Below are positions 46,436 to 56,719 of a DNA stretch of 64,000 nt, piece after piece. A program made the position numbers and the translations under genes. The notes below the pieces were generated by a model. It did no database searches, was not told the origin of the DNA, and worked only from the letters and a program-made list of their open reading frames with translations. The DNA comes from Primula veris (taxonomy: Eukaryota; Streptophyta; Magnoliopsida; Ericales; Primulaceae). The stretch covers positions 25,508,060-25,572,059 of the forward strand of contig OY821742.1 of NCBI GenBank assembly GCA_963682055.1. Direction: 5' to 3'. The first letter of the stretch is position 1, and each line of letters opens with the position of its first letter.

Positions 46436-46757
46436 ACCTACCCACAGGGAAGGCCCATGTGGTGGGCTAATAAGGCTGAAGCCTTGGGAAAGAAAAGCCT
46501 AATTTTTTAGAGGGCAATATCGCTGGCCCAAATCTATAGTTATCAGGTTTTAAGTAAAATAATTCGAAAAACAATGTTATAAATGTGTGCGTTGCAGTGG
46601 TTAATGATGCAACATTTGGTGTTTTAAAAAAATTAGGTTAAGAGTTCAAACCTCCCCTACCATCTATTATTATTGTTTACATAAAAAAATTACTATTAGG
46701 GGCAACCTTTTTAGTTTTAGGCTCCGACAACCTATACTAACGGGCTGACATTACCTA
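46436..46757. mobile_element. Possible degenerate hAT-like element with tRNA-like boxes
   Basis: The left end (CACAGGGAAGGCCC, TGGTGGGCTAATAAGGCTG) and right part (AGGGGCAACCTTTTTAG, GGCTCCGACAACC) resemble the gene-less hAT-type inserts found in plants. The flanks CATAACCTA and CATTACCTA could be a 9-base near-duplication. Inside, GCAGTGGTTAATGATG and GAGTTCAAACCTC resemble the A and B boxes of a SINE. The terminal repeats are poor, so this is a weak call. Confidence 0.35.
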
Positions 46758-46835
46758 GCCGGTATGCATTTTAATATGACACAACAAAATAATTTAAATA
46801 ACGTATAGTATAAGCTAATGATATGGGTTTTTTTA

Positions 46836-47206
46836 GGGGAAAAAATACGTTTAGTGTACTATATTAGCAGTGGTTAACAATTTAAGTATTTGAGTGTCAT
46901 TTTTAACGATTGAGATACCAAATTACAAAATTTCGTCCAATTAAGGGACTAACAACATAAATCGACGAAATTGCAGTTATTATATCTCATATTTTGGGAT
47001 CTATTTTTGAAAGATGTTGATAGAATTGCACTGACTATTTGATAGGTTAGAGAATGCGAGTGCAATTTCATTATTTTGTTTAACGGTAGGTCTTCAATTG
47101 TAACAAATTTTGTATTTAGTACCTCAATTGTTAAAATTGGTATTTCAGTACCTAATTCGTTAAATACTAGTATTACAGTATACTAAACGTCTAAACGTAC
47201 TTTCTC
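46836..47206. mobile_element. Small inverted-repeat MITE (~371 bp), MULE-like
   Basis: The left end GGGGAAAAAATACGTTTAG and the right end, read as a complement (GAGAAAGTACGTTTAG), match well. The inverted similarity continues inward with AACAATT(T/G)A and CAAAATTT blocks. Both flanks are T-rich (TTTTTTTA), which could be a 9-bp target duplication but is low complexity. There is no coding capacity. Confidence 0.6.
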
Positions 47207-47530
47207 TTTTTTTTAACAATATACATAAAACAATATAACAGATTGTGGAAGATAACAACGAAAATAATCTAACATCATAAATAAGCTAACTATAATATAC
47301 TTTAAGAGGATAAAACTTAATTAATTTAATAGCATGAACGACTAATGATAATGTGTAATAACAGATTCTAAGAAGCTCACATATTGTTATGCTCTGAAAT
47401 TTAGTATTTTGAAGTAAGATAGATATATATCTTAGGAGGATGAGAGATTTGGTGAGAGAATTTAAAATTTTGTTTCTACTGTGTGAATAATATCCCGGTG
47501 TCAATAGGAATACGTGTGTATAAAAATAGA
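47207..47530. other. AT-rich spacer, nothing recognised
   Basis: This resembles the AT-rich sequence left of the two MITE-like elements (recurring ACATAATA, AGAGGATA words). No frame is present. Confidence 0.4.
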
Positions 47531-47535
47531 AATAC

Positions 47536-47759
47536 TGTTGTGTGACATATTAGCTCGTTATAGATATATATAGAGATATGTATATATATAGAGAGAGGTA
47601 TGAGAGACAACAATAAGGGATAATTTATTAATCAGAATGTATATGAATGAATATGAAATATAAGACCCTAACCCTCTTTATATAGATAGAGGGGTAGGGT
47701 TACAAGCCCACTTGGGCCCATAAAGTACAAGCCCAAGAGTCCAAAAATATCCTACAACA
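47536..47759 (-). repeat. CC 3' LTR (224 bp)
   Basis: It aligns with 52429-52700, sharing TGTTGTGTGACATATTAGC and the end TATCCTACAA. A TATA-like box (minus strand TATATAAAG) is near 47677-47685. Confidence 0.85.
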
Positions 47760-47770
47760 CTCCCCCTTGG
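47760..47770 (-). other. CC polypurine tract
   Basis: The minus strand reads CCAAGGGGGAG next to the LTR start TGTTGTAGG. Confidence 0.8.
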
Positions 47771-47836
47771 ACGTCTTGAATTGTTCGTCTTCATGTAGTC
47801 GATCTGAGTAGATTTCATTCGCAGTGCTAAACACAT

Positions 47837-48262
47837 AAAAACCTTAGGGCCGGAAAACCCAGTGTGGGACAAAACCGATACTTAGGAGAAACTGTGTAGC
47901 CGAATGATATAGGCCGAAATATCATGTAAGTAAATAACTACAAAACAGTGTGTCTCATCAAAACCTTACCAGAGCAAACCCAATGGGAAAATTTCTGATC
48001 GAAGGAAAAAGAGTGTAACAATGGTAGTAGTAGGGATTAACCACAAAACAGGTGCCTCATCAAAACCTTTCTAGAGTAAACCCAGTGGGAAAAAATCTCT
48101 AGTCGAAGGACAAAAGAGTACACAGTGATAAGAAGTATACAACAGAATACTCCCCATAATTTCGGCCATCTTAAGTGAGATATAATGGGAACGTGTCTCG
48201 CTAAAAACCTTGCCAAGGAAAACTCAGTGGGAAAAAACCTTTGTCTAAGGACAAAAAGAGTA
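47837..48262 (-). repeat. CC 3' region: four AAACC-CAGTGGGAAAA repeats
   Basis: Copies of AAAACCTT followed by a short gap and AAACCCAGTGGGAAAA start near 47837, 47960, 48062 and 48202 (102-140 bp apart). Each contains the palindrome CCCAGTGGG or a variant. They lie between the RNase H end and the 3' LTR. Confidence 0.75.
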
Positions 48263-48265
48263 CAC

Positions 48266-48507
48266 GAGCATGCGACTGGATGCTCCCCCTCACTTGCACA
48301 CGACAGGGTACGAGGATTTCGACTAATTAGTAATTATTGCAATAAGCATTCACCTGGATGCTCCCCCTCACTTGCACACGACTGGGTGCAAAGATTTCAT
48401 ATTCCAAGAAAGAGTACGAGCATTCGACTGGATGTCTCATTTACTCGCACACGACTGTATGCAAGAAAATATAACGTGGAATAAAACGAGCATTCAACTG
48501 GATGCTC
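48266..48507 (-). repeat. CC hairpin series with CCAGTCG loop
   Basis: Six or more short inverted repeats share the loop CGACTGG (minus strand CCAGTCG). They are GAGCAT/ATGCTC at 48266-48285, AGCAT/ATGCT at 48345-48362, TTGCAC/GTGCAA at 48372-48391, an imperfect GAGCAT/ATG at 48419, and GAGCAT/ATGCTC at 48488-48507. The arms differ between copies but always pair. Confidence 0.8.
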
Positions 48508-48549
48508 TTAAACTTCATATGTGAAGATTTATTTCGGCAAGAAATGCTA

Positions 48550-48850
48550 AATAGCATAATCTAGTCATGTCTCTCTTGATCGATAATAACAAGTTGTCTT
48601 CTATGACAAGTGTTTTATCTGGGTCGTGAGACAGAGCATATGTAATTCAAATATGACTAATATGAGGTCGAAGCCATATACACTCTCTAGTCGTCTCATA
48701 GAGCATGAGTAGATCAGAGTGATTCGTTTGGAGTCATTCCAAGACCTCCAAGATATTGCCTTATTCCTAATGGTAAAGACAGACCATGTTAGGAATATCC
48801 CTTATGCGGGCCTGATAAGTAACCGGCATCGGTATAACCGAAAAAAAATG
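48550..48850 (-). pseudogene. CC RNase H remnant
   Basis: In the minus frames, YTDAGYLSGPHKGYS is followed by YLGGLG and AISWRSWNDS-like sequence (in another frame), CVWL-like residues, and LVIEDNLLL. These correspond to the copia RNase H order (YADAGYLSDPHK, AISWRS, SNHSEI, ECVWL, EDN). Frameshifts and stops are frequent. Confidence 0.65.
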
Positions 48851-48944
48851 TTGCGTTAATTCGATTACCGAATGGGGTAGGTACACTCGATGACGCAAAA
48901 TGGGATAAGACCAAGAAGTGCGTGCAACCATTTGCAGTCGCATC

Positions 48945-49120
48945 ATCAAACTTTTCGTGAGTCCATTTGGGTCTGAACATAATCAACAGGATGTTCAATT
49001 TCAATTTCCAAACTCAAGTAATTCAAATTGAAATTTTGATTCTTACTCTTCGGAATTATCAAGTCGACTAGACTTTTCAGGATAATCCGGATCATGAGCC
49101 ATCAACTTAATGATAAGGCT
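48945..49120 (-). pseudogene. CC integrase remnant
   Basis: Minus-strand words HDPDYPEKSSRLDNSEE and EHPVDYVQTQMDS match the copia integrase core (FPDYPIKTIRLDNAGEF, EHPVAHVHTQNG). A direct jump to RNase H-like sequence follows, so the RT was deleted. There are several stops. Confidence 0.6.
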
Positions 49121-50252
49121 AAAAGTTTGGGAAATGCTGCATTTCTGTGGACAACAATAATCATGTGACCTATTGTCGATGCATCAACCATAACCATTTA
49201 CATTTATGGTCCGTCTTATGGTTGGATAAGTCCACAATAACTCCTTCAATTCTTTATAAGAATTCTACGAGTACTTTTCGTGATCTTTACACATACTAGT
49301 CTTTCAAGGGGAGGATTAGTGGCATGAATTTCGGATTAATCACGAAATGTATCCTCAAAGAGAATCCAAATGCGATGCGATTATAAATCAAGCATCGTCT
49401 TTTGACCCAGGAATATCTCATCCGGTCAAATGCCATAATATCAAAATGCTTTGATCAATCGACGACAGGCGAATGATAGTATAGACAATCATGTATTAGC
49501 ATCTAAATCATTTATCATTTCGACGACAGGGGAAATGATAAGGTAACTTTAAATGCTTTAAATAATGTGGTAGCAACCACTTGAAAGACATTTCAACTCC
49601 TCTAAAATACGTTTTTTGGTCGTATTGAATGGAGGCTATGTAATGAAATTTTAATTCTTTCATGAGCTATTACCAGATAACACTGGTTTTGTCGAATATT
49701 TTATAACTCAACAAGGTACGGCAGGACCTACATGAGTATAAGACCACATATTTGACAAATCAATTTGGTTTTTACCAAAGATTTTGATTTGGAATGACAG
49801 GTCCAGAATTATTGTCACAAATGACTCTTTTAGGCAAGTAGTTGGTGAAATTATGTGGTACACGGTTACCCACTATTTTTAAAAAAAATCAACTACCCCA
49901 CAAGTATTGCCTAAAATTTCATAATTTAAAGTTTGGTCACATTTGTCAAAGGAATTTGCTCAAAACACTTTAAATTATTTTGAGAAATTTCGTAAACAGG
50001 CAAACCATAATCCAAAAATATGTCCAAATGGAAAAATCATAATCCAAATGGAAAAACATAATCCAGATGAGCGAAAAAATGGCTCAATGATTTATCAAAA
50101 TCAATAGAGAAAGGTATCAAACTTATTTGAGCTACAAAATCGGGGGTCTCAAAAGTTTTCTTTCAGTTAGTTTTAACCACATTAGGATCGATTTTTTCAC
50201 TTTTATAATAGTTTTGAACTATTTAAGAAGTAACCGTGAATGACCTTTGTCT
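49121..50252 (-). other. CC internal sequence without recognised coding part
   Basis: There are no motifs that I trust. Short inverted repeats continue here, for example ATCATTTC/GAAATGAT around a CCTGTCG-containing loop near 49508-49535. Confidence 0.4.
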
Positions 50253-50690
50253 TTATAGCATAGAGTTGCCTCTTTGAGCATTATCTCTTGCTTTGTGATA
50301 GCGAGCCATATTGTTCCTTTCAATTACTGTCTTGGAGTCACAGGTTTTTGATTTTGATGATTGTTTAAAATCTCGCTTGGCTAGGCGATTCATCGGGATC
50401 GCGACAATTCGAGACAAATAACACTTGTCTCGGTTCTCGATTCGTGGAAAAAAATGTACACAAAGAGCATTAATATCTGGCAAACAATTCGTCATTGACC
50501 CAATAGGATTAAAACTACTCACCGGGGAAATTTTCTTATCCAATAACAGATGGGCGATAAAGGAACATGGTGAATATAAATTCACGATACTGCTTATGGA
50601 ATACAATTTCCAAGCTAGTATTTTGGTGAAGGATTGCTCCAATATGTCAATTTCAGACATTTGTTCACCATAGACGTCATCACGTCTCAA
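50253..50690 (-). pseudogene. CC gag-like remnant
   Basis: This is a 145-codon stretch. MSEIDILEQSFTKI, FIAHLLLDKK and NPIGSMTNCLPDINAL correspond to the copia gag pattern (MSEVDMLEKTFSTF, LISHLLVAEQ, RPTGSAPFPEVNA). The rest is basic. The zinc knuckle that should follow is not recognisable. It lies on the coding strand of CC in the expected place. Similarity is moderate, so this is a tentative call. Confidence 0.5.
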
Positions 50691-50697
50691 ATGTGAC

Positions 50698-50930
50698 GGC
50701 GGAATAAAATCAACGCCTTAGCATCCATCTTGATGGTAACAACAAACTCGTGTTTTACTCATCAAAGATGGCATCCAAAAAAAATTTGGGCATCACATTT
50801 TCACACATCAGGGTGACTAACATGTGGTGACGGAATAACATCAACGTCTAAACAGTCATTTCGCAAGTATGTTTTGCGATTTTTCTCATCATAGATGGCA
50901 TCCAACATGTGTTGGGAGTTCTGGATTTTT
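50698..50930 (-). repeat. Diverged ~130-bp direct duplication in CC with covarying hairpin
   Basis: The segment from 50690 and that from 50821 share GACGG-AATAA-ATCAACG, a TTT-CTCATCA-AGATGGCATCCA block, and spacing. In the first copy GGCG and CGCC flank GAATAAAATCAA (50698-50717). In the second, GACG and CGTC flank GAATAACATCAA (50829-50848). The arms changed together. Confidence 0.65.
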
Positions 50931-52414
50931 TATCATATAAAACGACTGGTTTATATGTTTATGGTTTGCACAAGCACAAATGTTTTTTCGAAATGACAGA
51001 TTCGAAAACATTAGTTTTGCTTCTCATATGAATCGGTTGTCATTGATCGAACGACGGGTCGATACTAAAACACCAATTCGGAGAAACATACATCACTATA
51101 TAAACACACTCGGGGAAATTATTATTTAGTCAACCCCTTTCGGTAGCTCTACTTGAAAAACGATCAGGAAAGACGGTGAGGGTGGAGGACACGAATGCCA
51201 CTTAAAACCCGACCTCATTAGGATATCGACTTCCGCCTATATCTTTTCTAGACATCGTATCCAAATAGGTGAGCCTAGTTGGGGAAGGTTCATAATTTTT
51301 TGAACTTAAATGTGAAAATATATGATTTCGCAATTCTACCATTCATGGCAATAAATAACAGATATATCTATTCAACATAACCACATATATATAGAAGGCA
51401 ATATAAATTATATTCATGATATATATCTAATCATGCAGTAGATTTGGTGATAAACTAAATCAATTCAGGATTATCAATCACACAAATTATATCATACCAA
51501 ATCAAATCAAACAATTAACTGTCATATGGTATATTTATATCTATGGTAATATCAAAAGATATGTTGATTATACTAACAAGATATCAATCAATTATCTACG
51601 GTTTATTGCCATATAAATAATTCTATACATGTTAGTTTTAACATGCAAACAAGCAATATATTTTTTATTACCAATTAATTCTATATATGGTAATTTTTAA
51701 CATGCAAATTGGTTAAATATACATGGAAACATATCAATTTATTCAATTAACATGCAATTTTTATTCACTTGCCTTTTAAATAAATATATATATATGCATG
51801 TGGGTGAATATTTAGACCGAATATTGACTTTTATAACACATATATACTATTTTTATAAATGTAATATACAACATGGACTATCCGTGTAATTTCAGCAAAC
51901 TATATATCTATTTACAGCATTATTACAGCTTCAGTCCATAATTTCATACAAGTTTCAGTTTAGTCCTTTAGTAATTAACATGCACAGTCAATAGTTTCAG
52001 CGAATTACAAAACAGTCCTACTGTTTTCAGTTTTTTTTACAGATTTAATCCCACAGATTAATACATGTTTTACAATTACATGATTTTCGATTTACAACCC
52101 GATTATATATATTTTACTGTTTTTGTTTGTATAAAAAAATACAATTTTACAGTACACGATACATATTACATATCAATAGGCTTTTATAGACAGTTTGATC
52201 ATGTTTTAGTAATCCATAAAATAATACGTGCGATCACATATATGGAATAAATAAAGTTTTGAATTCGGTACCTTACGCACGGTATGTTGGTGAAGGTCGA
52301 TATAGCAAAACCCTAAAAAACCGGATAAAGCTCAAGTTTTATAAATACCCAATATCCTTGCGTTTACCCAAAATCTCCAATATCCGCGAGCGTATATCCT
52401 ATTCTCCGCGAGCA

Positions 52415-52428
52415 AAGTGCTGATAACG
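52415..52428 (-). other. CC primer-binding site, non-Met type
   Basis: On the minus strand the bases next to the LTR read CGTTATCAGCACTT. CD has CGTTATCAGCACGA in the same place. It does not match the 3' end of initiator-Met tRNA. Confidence 0.6.
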
Positions 52429-52700
52429 TGTTGTGTGACATATTAGCTCGTTATAGATATATATAGATATATATATAGATATAGAGAGAGCTATGAGAGA
52501 CAACAATAAGAGATTTTTTTATTTTATTTTTTGAGAAACAACAGACGAAGTGTTTATTCATTAATATGATTGTCCAGATAGATACATCAATAGACCACTG
52601 ACCCTCTTTATATAATAGAGGGTAGGGTTACATATGTTAGGAAAGCCCAAGATAGACCCAATAAAGTAAGGCTCAACATGGTCAATAATATCCTACAATA
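52429..52700 (-). repeat. CC 5' LTR (272 bp)
   Basis: It is the partner of 47536-47759, with an extra ~45 bp (52510-52560) and a changed end (CAATA instead of CAACA), placed by the duplication AATAC at 52701. Confidence 0.82.
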
Positions 52701-52873
52701 AATACAATTTTTTTCATACTATTTATTGCTAATTAAGTTACTATAGTAGTACTAAAGGCCAATTTTCCCTAACTTTATTGAGAAGGAGGAAGCAAATTTT
52801 GAAATAGGTCGGTCTAAAAAAAAATCAGAATATTCAAAATGGATAAAAAAGAAAACACAAATATCATGTGTGG

Positions 52874-53203
52874 TGTTATGCAGTCATCAATATAATGAGC
52901 CACAAGTGGACACATAGCCATGGTACGTGTCATACAATGGGGGAACTATGTTGCATCTACATACGATTGGGATTTGGTAAGGAAAAGAAACAAAAATCAA
53001 TGTAGTATATTGCAGTAGTACCGAAAATTGTATTTTACAAATTTCCATTTTCATATATATAAATGGTAGTGATTTTTCCCGTGTAATAGGACTAAACCCG
53101 GAAGTGTTCAGATACCGAACCACCTTATATCTCGTGTTCATTTTATATTTACGTTTTCAATACTTAATATATTATTGAGCTATTGAGTGCCGTTTTTATA
53201 ACA
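52874..53203 (+). repeat. CD 5' LTR (330 bp)
   Basis: It aligns with the 3' LTR end to end. It lacks ~16 bp around 52950 that in the 3' LTR include the TATA-like TATATATAG, so this copy may have no promoter. Confidence 0.9.
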
Positions 53204-53217
53204 CGTTATCAGCACGA
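53204..53217 (+). other. CD primer-binding site, non-Met type
   Basis: CGTTATCAGCACGA follows directly after the LTR end ATAACA. The same 12 bases follow the CC LTR. Confidence 0.65.
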
Positions 53218-53674
53218 GCCTCTCTTTAAGTATTGATTTTGTTATGTTGGATCGATATATACTTTTACACTAATGTTTTGTAAAAGTATGTATGACCAAC
53301 TCTACAATTTTTATTTGTATATATTTTTACATACTCAAATTTAGACACATCGAGTATAAAGAGTCAAGCTTTGAACTTTCTGGTTCTTTATTAAACTTTG
53401 ACTTCTCTTGTTTACTAATGGAGATTATGTATGGTATGATTTCTATTTTTATTTTGAAGTAATACAATTATGCCGACTAATACCGTCACTTTCTGGGAAC
53501 AATGAGTTTCTCTGTAATGAACAGAAAGTAATGGGCCAAAGATGTAAATATGTTGTAAGGTTTCAGCAAAACTACAGTCGTGGTCCTGGTATTTAGAATG
53601 ACTGCAGAATCAATCCCTCCTATGATATTTTGATATATTTATACATTTATTTAGACGTCTAACAATCCAGAATA

Positions 53675-54385
53675 TCAATCCTGAAGATTGAAATATTTGT
53701 CCTAAAGTACAAATTTGAATTATTTTAGTAGCTACTAATCATTCCTGAAAAAAAATATTTGGTTAATCATTCGTAAAGAATGATATTTGGTTAATTCCTG
53801 AAGAATTAATACTAATTAATCCTGAAGAATGATATTTGGTTAATTGTTGGAGAATTGATACTAATTATTCATAAATAATGATATTTGGTTAATTTCTGAA
53901 GAATTAATACTAATGATTCCTGAAGAATGATATTTAATTAATTCTTGAAGGATTAATACTAAACATGTTTATTTAATTCTTGAAAATTTTATTATTTTCA
54001 ATACATTAATCTTAGAGAATTAATGTAAACAATCCATAAGATTGATATATTTATCTCGAAGAATAAATATTAGTAAATCCTGAAAATTGATAAATTTATC
54101 CTGAAATATAAATATTAACCAATCCTGCAGATTGATGCTTAATTAATTCCCGAAGAATTAATATTAAATTACTCCCAAAGAGTTGTGAATTTTACAGTTC
54201 CCGAAGAACTTAAAAGACAATTCCAGAAGAATTATAACTACCTGAATTAGTTAACAATTATAGAGTATTGGAAATTACTAAAGAATTACGACTACCCGAA
54301 GTAGTCTCCCTGATATAATATTTGTGAAACATGTAAAATAACGATTAACAGAAGTAGTCACACCTGAAAAGTGTTATAATTGCCG
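53675..54385 (+). repeat. CD array of ~25 micro-palindromes with CYGAA loop
   Basis: Short inverted repeats are strung over 700 bp with a 5-nt centre. Examples are TCAATC-CTGAA-GATTGA (53675-53691), ATCATTC-GTAAA-GAATGAT (53766-53784), TTAATTC-CTGAA-GAATTAA (53791-53809), and TTAATTC-CCGAA-GAATTAA near 54144. Others are AGTTC-CCGAA-GAACT near 54196 and GACTAC-CCGAA-GTAGTC near 54289. The arms differ but pair; the centre stays CTGAA or CCGAA. Spacers often read TATTTGGTTAAT. It lies where gag should begin. No known repeat class that I can name. Confidence 0.88.
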
Positions 54386-54519
54386 AAGAATTACATGGAT
54401 TTTATTTAGTTTAATTATTTGTAAACTAATCATGTTTTATTTTATAAAATATGTTTTTGAACGAAAACAATTTTTTCATAAAAGCAAGCGGCATTCAATA
54501 TTATTCTTATTAACCACCA

Positions 54520-54615
54520 AAAGTGGGGCGACAATAAAAATAAAGGACGTGTAAAGAAATTTTGCTTCTTTTGTAGTTTTATTAGACATAAGCGATATTT
54601 CTTTTTTAATCATTG
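54520..54615 (+). pseudogene. CD gag zinc-knuckle remnant
   Basis: The frame reads NHQKWGDNKNKGRVKK then FCFFCSFIRHKRYF, resembling the end of copia gag (HNQKW...C-x2-C-x4-H-x4-C) with the last Cys lost. The start of gag is not recognisable upstream. Confidence 0.45.
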
Positions 54616-54699
54616 TTTTACTAATATAAATATTTTAAGTTACTAATATGTTTTCCTTATGTATAGAGACAATCGATTTTCAAACTTGCAACGCGAATA

Positions 54700-55015
54700 G
54701 CAAGGACATTGTTTAGTGGATAGTGCCACAACGCAAACTATAATTCAGGCTAAAAAGTTTTTTATGAGTTTAAAACGATCTACTGCATCCGTTAATACAC
54801 TTTATGGCCCAATTGATATTATAGAATGCTCGAGGAGAGCATGTGTAATATTACCTAATGATAAAAATATTTGCATTGACCATGCATTATACTCCCCTAG
54901 GTCAAACAAAAACTTATTGAGTTTCAAAGATATTCGCAGTATTGCATATCATATTGAAACAGGATATGAGGGAGATAACGATTATCTCTATATAACAAGC
55001 TTAGTTACAAACTAG
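54700..55015 (+). pseudogene. CD protease
   Basis: The region from GHCLVDSATTQTI to KNLLSFKDIRSIAYHIETGYE matches the copia protease (C-L-(V/A)-D-S/C-(G/A)-TTHTI ... LSFKDIRRNGYHIET). DSATT stands where D-(S/T)-G is usual, which is normal for one copia lineage. The open stretch is 100 codons (54716-55015) and ends at a stop. The flanks are broken. The domain would cut the polyprotein. Confidence 0.75.
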
Positions 55016-55084
55016 AAGCTTCTACATAAAAAGCTGAGTACTTATTCTTCAGGATTATATTACACAATAATAAGGTGTATTGAA

Positions 55085-55225
55085 ACATACTCTATAGTGC
55101 ACCCGAAGTGAATCAAAATGAAGCACCAGAAGTACAATAAAACACAGCACCTGAAGTGCACTTATATGCATCACATGAAGTGTGATAGAGAATAGCACCA
55201 TAAGTTCGTTAGGGAACAACACCAT
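55085..55225 (+). repeat. CD short series of GAAGTG palindromes
   Basis: Six palindrome-like words lie ~23 bp apart: CAC-CCGAA-GTG, CACCAGAAGTAC, GCAC-CTGAA-GTGC, CACATGAAGTGTG, CACCATAAGTTCG and CACCATAAGTGTG. They have the same loop type as the 53675 array. They sit between the protease and integrase coding parts. Confidence 0.75.
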
Positions 55226-55264
55226 AAGTGTGAGAAAGCCCAAAAAATTCGTTGTGATTCTCAA

Positions 55265-55860
55265 ACTTTTATCCGTTGACATGATCGTCTCGGTCATCCG
55301 GGTTCAACCATGATGAATTTATTAATAGAAGGTACAAATTGTCATTCATTAAGGAACCTGAAGATTCCATTGCCTAGTGAGTATACATGTTTTTCCTCTT
55401 CCAAGGGTAAATTGATTACGAAACCATCTCCTCTAAAAATCGATGTTGAATCACCAAGTTTTTTGCAACGCATTCAGGGAGATATTTGTGGACCTATTCA
55501 ACCATTATGTGGTCCATTTCGTTATTTTATGGTCTTAATAGATGCATCATCTAAATGGTCTCATATTTGCTTACTATCAACAAGAAATGTTACATTCGCT
55601 AGGCTTTTATTTCAAATTATTCGTTTAAGAGCCCAATTTCCTGATTATCCTTTTAAGTCAATACGTCTTGACAATGCTAGTTAATTTACTTCTCAATCAT
55701 TTAACGACTATTGCATGTTTGTAGGAATACATGTTGAATATCCCCTTCCACATTCTCATACACAAAATAGCCTAGCAGAATCTTTCAGTAAACATAAACA
55801 GTTAATATCCTGACCATTACTCATGAAGTCTCAATTACCAGAGTCAGCGTAGGGCATACT
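55265..55860 (+). pseudogene. CD pre-integrase and integrase
   Basis: The segment opens with HPGSTMMNLLIEGTNCHSL (pre-integrase zinc region). It then has the core QRIQGDICGPIQPLCGPF, FMVLIDASSKWSHICLLSTR, and PDYPFKSIRLDNAS, followed by an in-frame stop and then FTSQSFNDYC, GIHVEYPLPHSHTQNSLAE. The catalytic Asp residues (GDICGP and RLDN) are visible; the final Glu of AESF is also present. Sequence to 56227 resembles the end of the integrase with many stops. Confidence 0.78.
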
Positions 55861-56227
55861 TTTTTACACGTTGCATCCTTAATTCATATTCGACCATCTG
55901 TCCATCATGTTTATTCCCCACTACATCGAGTATCTGGTCACCAAACAAATATATCTCATTTATGTATTTTTGGGTGTGCAGTGTACGTTCCAATATCACC
56001 ACCCCAACATACTAAAATGGGTCCACAATGATACCTAGATATCTATCTTGGTTTTGACACACCATATATTTTTACACACCATTTATTATCATCTGGACCC
56101 TCGTACCAAACAAAATGAATTAGAAGTTCAGAAAATCATTCACTTACAAAGCATTTCTAATAATTTACCTGATGCATTTACTGATACACATAAAGTGTTA
56201 AAGTAACATTTACATGCATCTAACACT

Positions 56228-56719
56228 GTGGTGCGTATTGATATTCGTATAAAAGAATCAATAATGAATGAACCTAAACCATCCCAAAAGAGTGAAAGAC
56301 CTGTGGGTGCAAAAGATAAATTGCTCCGAAAAATGAGAGAACTGCGACTAATTAATCCTCCAGGAGAGGAAACTTTCCCAAGTAATTCTCCTGAAGAGAA
56401 ATTACAAAAATCCCCGGAAGGGAGTAAAGAGCCGAATAAAAATGCCCCTGAAGAGGCTACACAAGTAATTTTGTCCCAACCCCCTGGACAAATTACTCGT
56501 GAAGAGGTTATATCTCCTGAAGAGATACAGGTACCTGAAAATAATAATGAGATCTCAATAATTTATGGGGAGAGATGGGATCGTAGTAATGTGGTCATCG
56601 ATGGAAATTTTACATATGCTATGACTCTAGAAATTGTTGGTAATGAAATTGTTGGTAATGAGGATCCTGAACCAACTTTCGTCGAAGAATATCGACGTAG
56701 AATTAATTGGCCAAAATGA
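56228..56719 (+). pseudogene. CD integrase-RT linker with PEE repeats
   Basis: This is a 163-codon stretch: KSERPVGAKDKLLRKMREL, then an acidic Pro-Glu-rich region with NSPEEKLQK, SPEGSKEP, APEEATQ and SPEEIQVPE. The DNA of this part repeats the CCTGAAGAG word of the micro-palindromes (for example TTCTC-CTGAA-GAGAA and ATCTC-CTGAA-GAGAT near 56385 and 56515). It ends with VVIDGNFTYAM and EEYRRRINWPK. Confidence 0.7.

Larger units (their letters stand above)
47536..52700 (-). mobile_element. CC: decayed Ty1/copia element with hairpin series
   Basis: This is a minus-strand element with 5' LTR 52700-52429 and 3' LTR 47759-47536, duplications AATAC at 47531-47535 and 52701-52705, a primer site and a polypurine tract (47760-47770). 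Inside are a gag-like remnant (50690-50253), an integrase remnant (49120-48945) and an RNase H remnant (48850-48550). Most of RT and protease are missing, so the body has large deletions. The non-coding parts are full of short inverted repeats. It shares its primer-site sequence with CD. Confidence 0.85.
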
